Of a stretch of 15,829 nucleotides of DNA, positions 15,033 through 15,829 are shown piece by piece. The notes below the pieces were generated by a model. That model saw only the letters and a list, made by a program, of their open reading frames with translations. It was not told the DNA's origin and ran no database searches. Made by a program: the position numbers and the translations under genes. The DNA lies in assembly GCA_021828445.1 (NCBI GenBank), contig JAJZJD010000012.1, forward strand, positions 1 through 15,829, in the 5' to 3' direction. Positions within the stretch are counted from its first letter, which is position 1. Each line of letters opens with the position of its first letter. This stretch comes from a bacterium. GTDB taxonomy: Bacteria > SZUA-79 > Acidulodesulfobacterales > Acidulodesulfobacteraceae.

Positions 15033-15829
15033 CCCTTAATAGCTTTTCCGAGATTGAATATCGGCAGATACATCGCAACGACAAGCGTCCCTACGACCAC
15101 TCCGAGAAATATTATTAACGCCGGCTCCAGCATCTGGGTCAGGTTATTTACGGCGTTATCGACTTCCTCGTCGTAATAATCGGCGACTTTGGCAAGCATT
15201 GCATCAAGATTTCCGGTTTTTTCTCCGACCATAACCATTTGGATAACGAGAGGGGGAAACAGCTTGGTTTTATTTAAAGCGGCGCTTAAAGGCGAACCCG
15301 AAGAAACGTCTTCTTTCGTCTGCATCAAAGATTCCTCTATAATTTTATTGCCGCTGGTTTTAGAAACAATGGCAAGTCCCGCGAGTATGGGCACTCCGCT
15401 TTCTACCATAGTGGAAAGCGTTCTTGCGAATCTTGCTATCGCTACCTTTTTAAGAAGCATTCCTATGACCGGTATTTTAAGTATGATTCTGTCGATATTT
15501 CTCTTTCCGCTTTCTTTTTTATGATAAGCCTTTAGGGCAAATATAAGCACCCCTAACGCAATTATTATATATAGTATATACGCCCTCATAAAATCGGAAA
15601 AGCCTATAACGTCTCTGGTGAGAGCAGGCAGTTTTGCTCCCACGCTTGAAAACAGATTTGCAAAGACGGGGATAACGAAGGTCATAAGAATAACGATAAC
15701 TCCGATTGCAACGCTCAAAACTACTATCGGATATATCATTGCCCCTTTAATCTTTCTTTTTAGTTTTAATATTTTCTCGAAATATACCGAAAGCCTTTTG
15801 AAAACCCTGTCTAAAACCCCGCCTTTTTC
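15029..15829 (-). CDS. pilC: Type IV pilus inner-membrane platform protein PilC/GspF family (partial)
   Basis: The frame is open through the window edge, so the N-terminus is missing; 266 residues are visible out of roughly 400. Translation upstream of the ATG at 15739 continues in classic family sequence (GGVLDRVFKRLSVYFEK), so that Met is internal. Visible parts are the end of the first T2SSF repeat, a membrane span (IYPIVVLSVAIGVIVILMTF), a second near FMRAYILYIIIALGVLIFAL, and the second T2SSF repeat. That repeat includes ESGVPILAGLAIVSKTSGN, ISSGSPL-like VSSGSPLSAAL and MVMVGEKTGNLDAMLAKVADYYDEEV. A final span (ALIIFLGVVVGTLVVAMYL) ends the protein. It forms the cytoplasmic-membrane platform for pilus extension and retraction ATPases. 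The adjacent kinase and regulator favour a type IV pilus over a type II secretion role. Confidence 0.92.
   Translation of the reverse strand, partial: EKGGVLDRVFKRLSVYFEKILKLKRKIKGAMIYPIVVLSVAIGVIVILMTFVIPVFANLFSSVGAKLPALTRDVIGFSDFMRAYILYIIIALGVLIFALKAYHKKESGKRNIDRIILKIPVIGMLLKKVAIARFARTLSTMVESGVPILAGLAIVSKTSGNKIIEESLMQTKEDVSSGSPLSAALNKTKLFPPLVIQMVMVGEKTGNLDAMLAKVADYYDEEVDNAVNNLTQMLEPALIIFLGVVVGTLVVAMYLPIFNLGKAIKG

Noticed and set aside
15737..15739. ATG as the start of pilC
   Set aside because: The frame stays open upstream to the window edge and encodes typical PilC sequence (GGVLDRVFKRL), so this Met is internal.
1..15829. Defence system, mobile element, CRISPR or prophage
   Set aside because: No transposase, integrase, direct-repeat array or terminal inverted repeats were seen; the gene content is core genome in conserved order.

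Overview
The window comes from an AT-rich Gram-negative-type bacterium. Every gene recognised lies on the minus strand, so genes read from high to low coordinates. The order rimP-nusA-infB-rbfA-nrnA-truB-rpsO-pnp-M16 peptidase, next to pilC-pilS-pilR, resembles Deltaproteobacteria in the broad sense. A poorly cultured, AT-rich lineage such as the Sva0485/Acidulodesulfobacterium group would fit, but that is a low-confidence guess from gene order and base composition only.

Right part (15829 to 11009): the C-terminal two thirds of the type IV pilus platform protein PilC (it runs off the window edge), a multi-membrane-span PAS histidine kinase (PilS-like), a sigma-54-dependent response regulator (PilR-like) and tRNA pseudouridine synthase TruA. 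They are packed with a 4-nt overlap and gaps of 7 to 12 nt, so they read as one transcription unit that joins pilus assembly, its two-component control and a tRNA modification gene.

Middle (11012 to 10906): the best regulatory signal of the window. A near-consensus sigma-70 promoter (TTGATA, 17 nt, TATAAT) overlaps the truA stop codon. It is followed by a short leader holding an intrinsic-terminator hairpin whose U-tract ends exactly at the likely rimP ATG. This looks like a leader attenuator of the nusA operon, and it is also the only plausible terminator for the pil-truA unit.

Left part (10905 to 178): the classical translation and RNA-metabolism operon. RimP, RbfA and S15 act in 30S assembly, NusA in transcription elongation and termination, IF2 in initiation, NrnA and PNPase in RNA turnover, and TruB in tRNA modification. 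It ends with a processing-peptidase-like M16 protease, whose ATG overlaps the pnp stop codon, and a six-span membrane protein of unknown function. The small ylxR and ylxP genes often found inside this operon are absent. Between nusA and infB is a hairpin whose 3' arm could alternatively pair with the infB ribosome binding site.

Far left (159 to 1): the N-terminus of a TetR-family regulator, cut by the window edge. It has its own promoter with a perfect 16-bp palindrome filling the spacer, and its start codon lies almost at the predicted transcription start.

There is no gene-free stretch over 300 bases, and I see no tRNA, rRNA, CRISPR, insertion sequence or prophage. The coding content is ordinary core genome; the items worth a second look are the regulatory arrangements and the unknown membrane protein.
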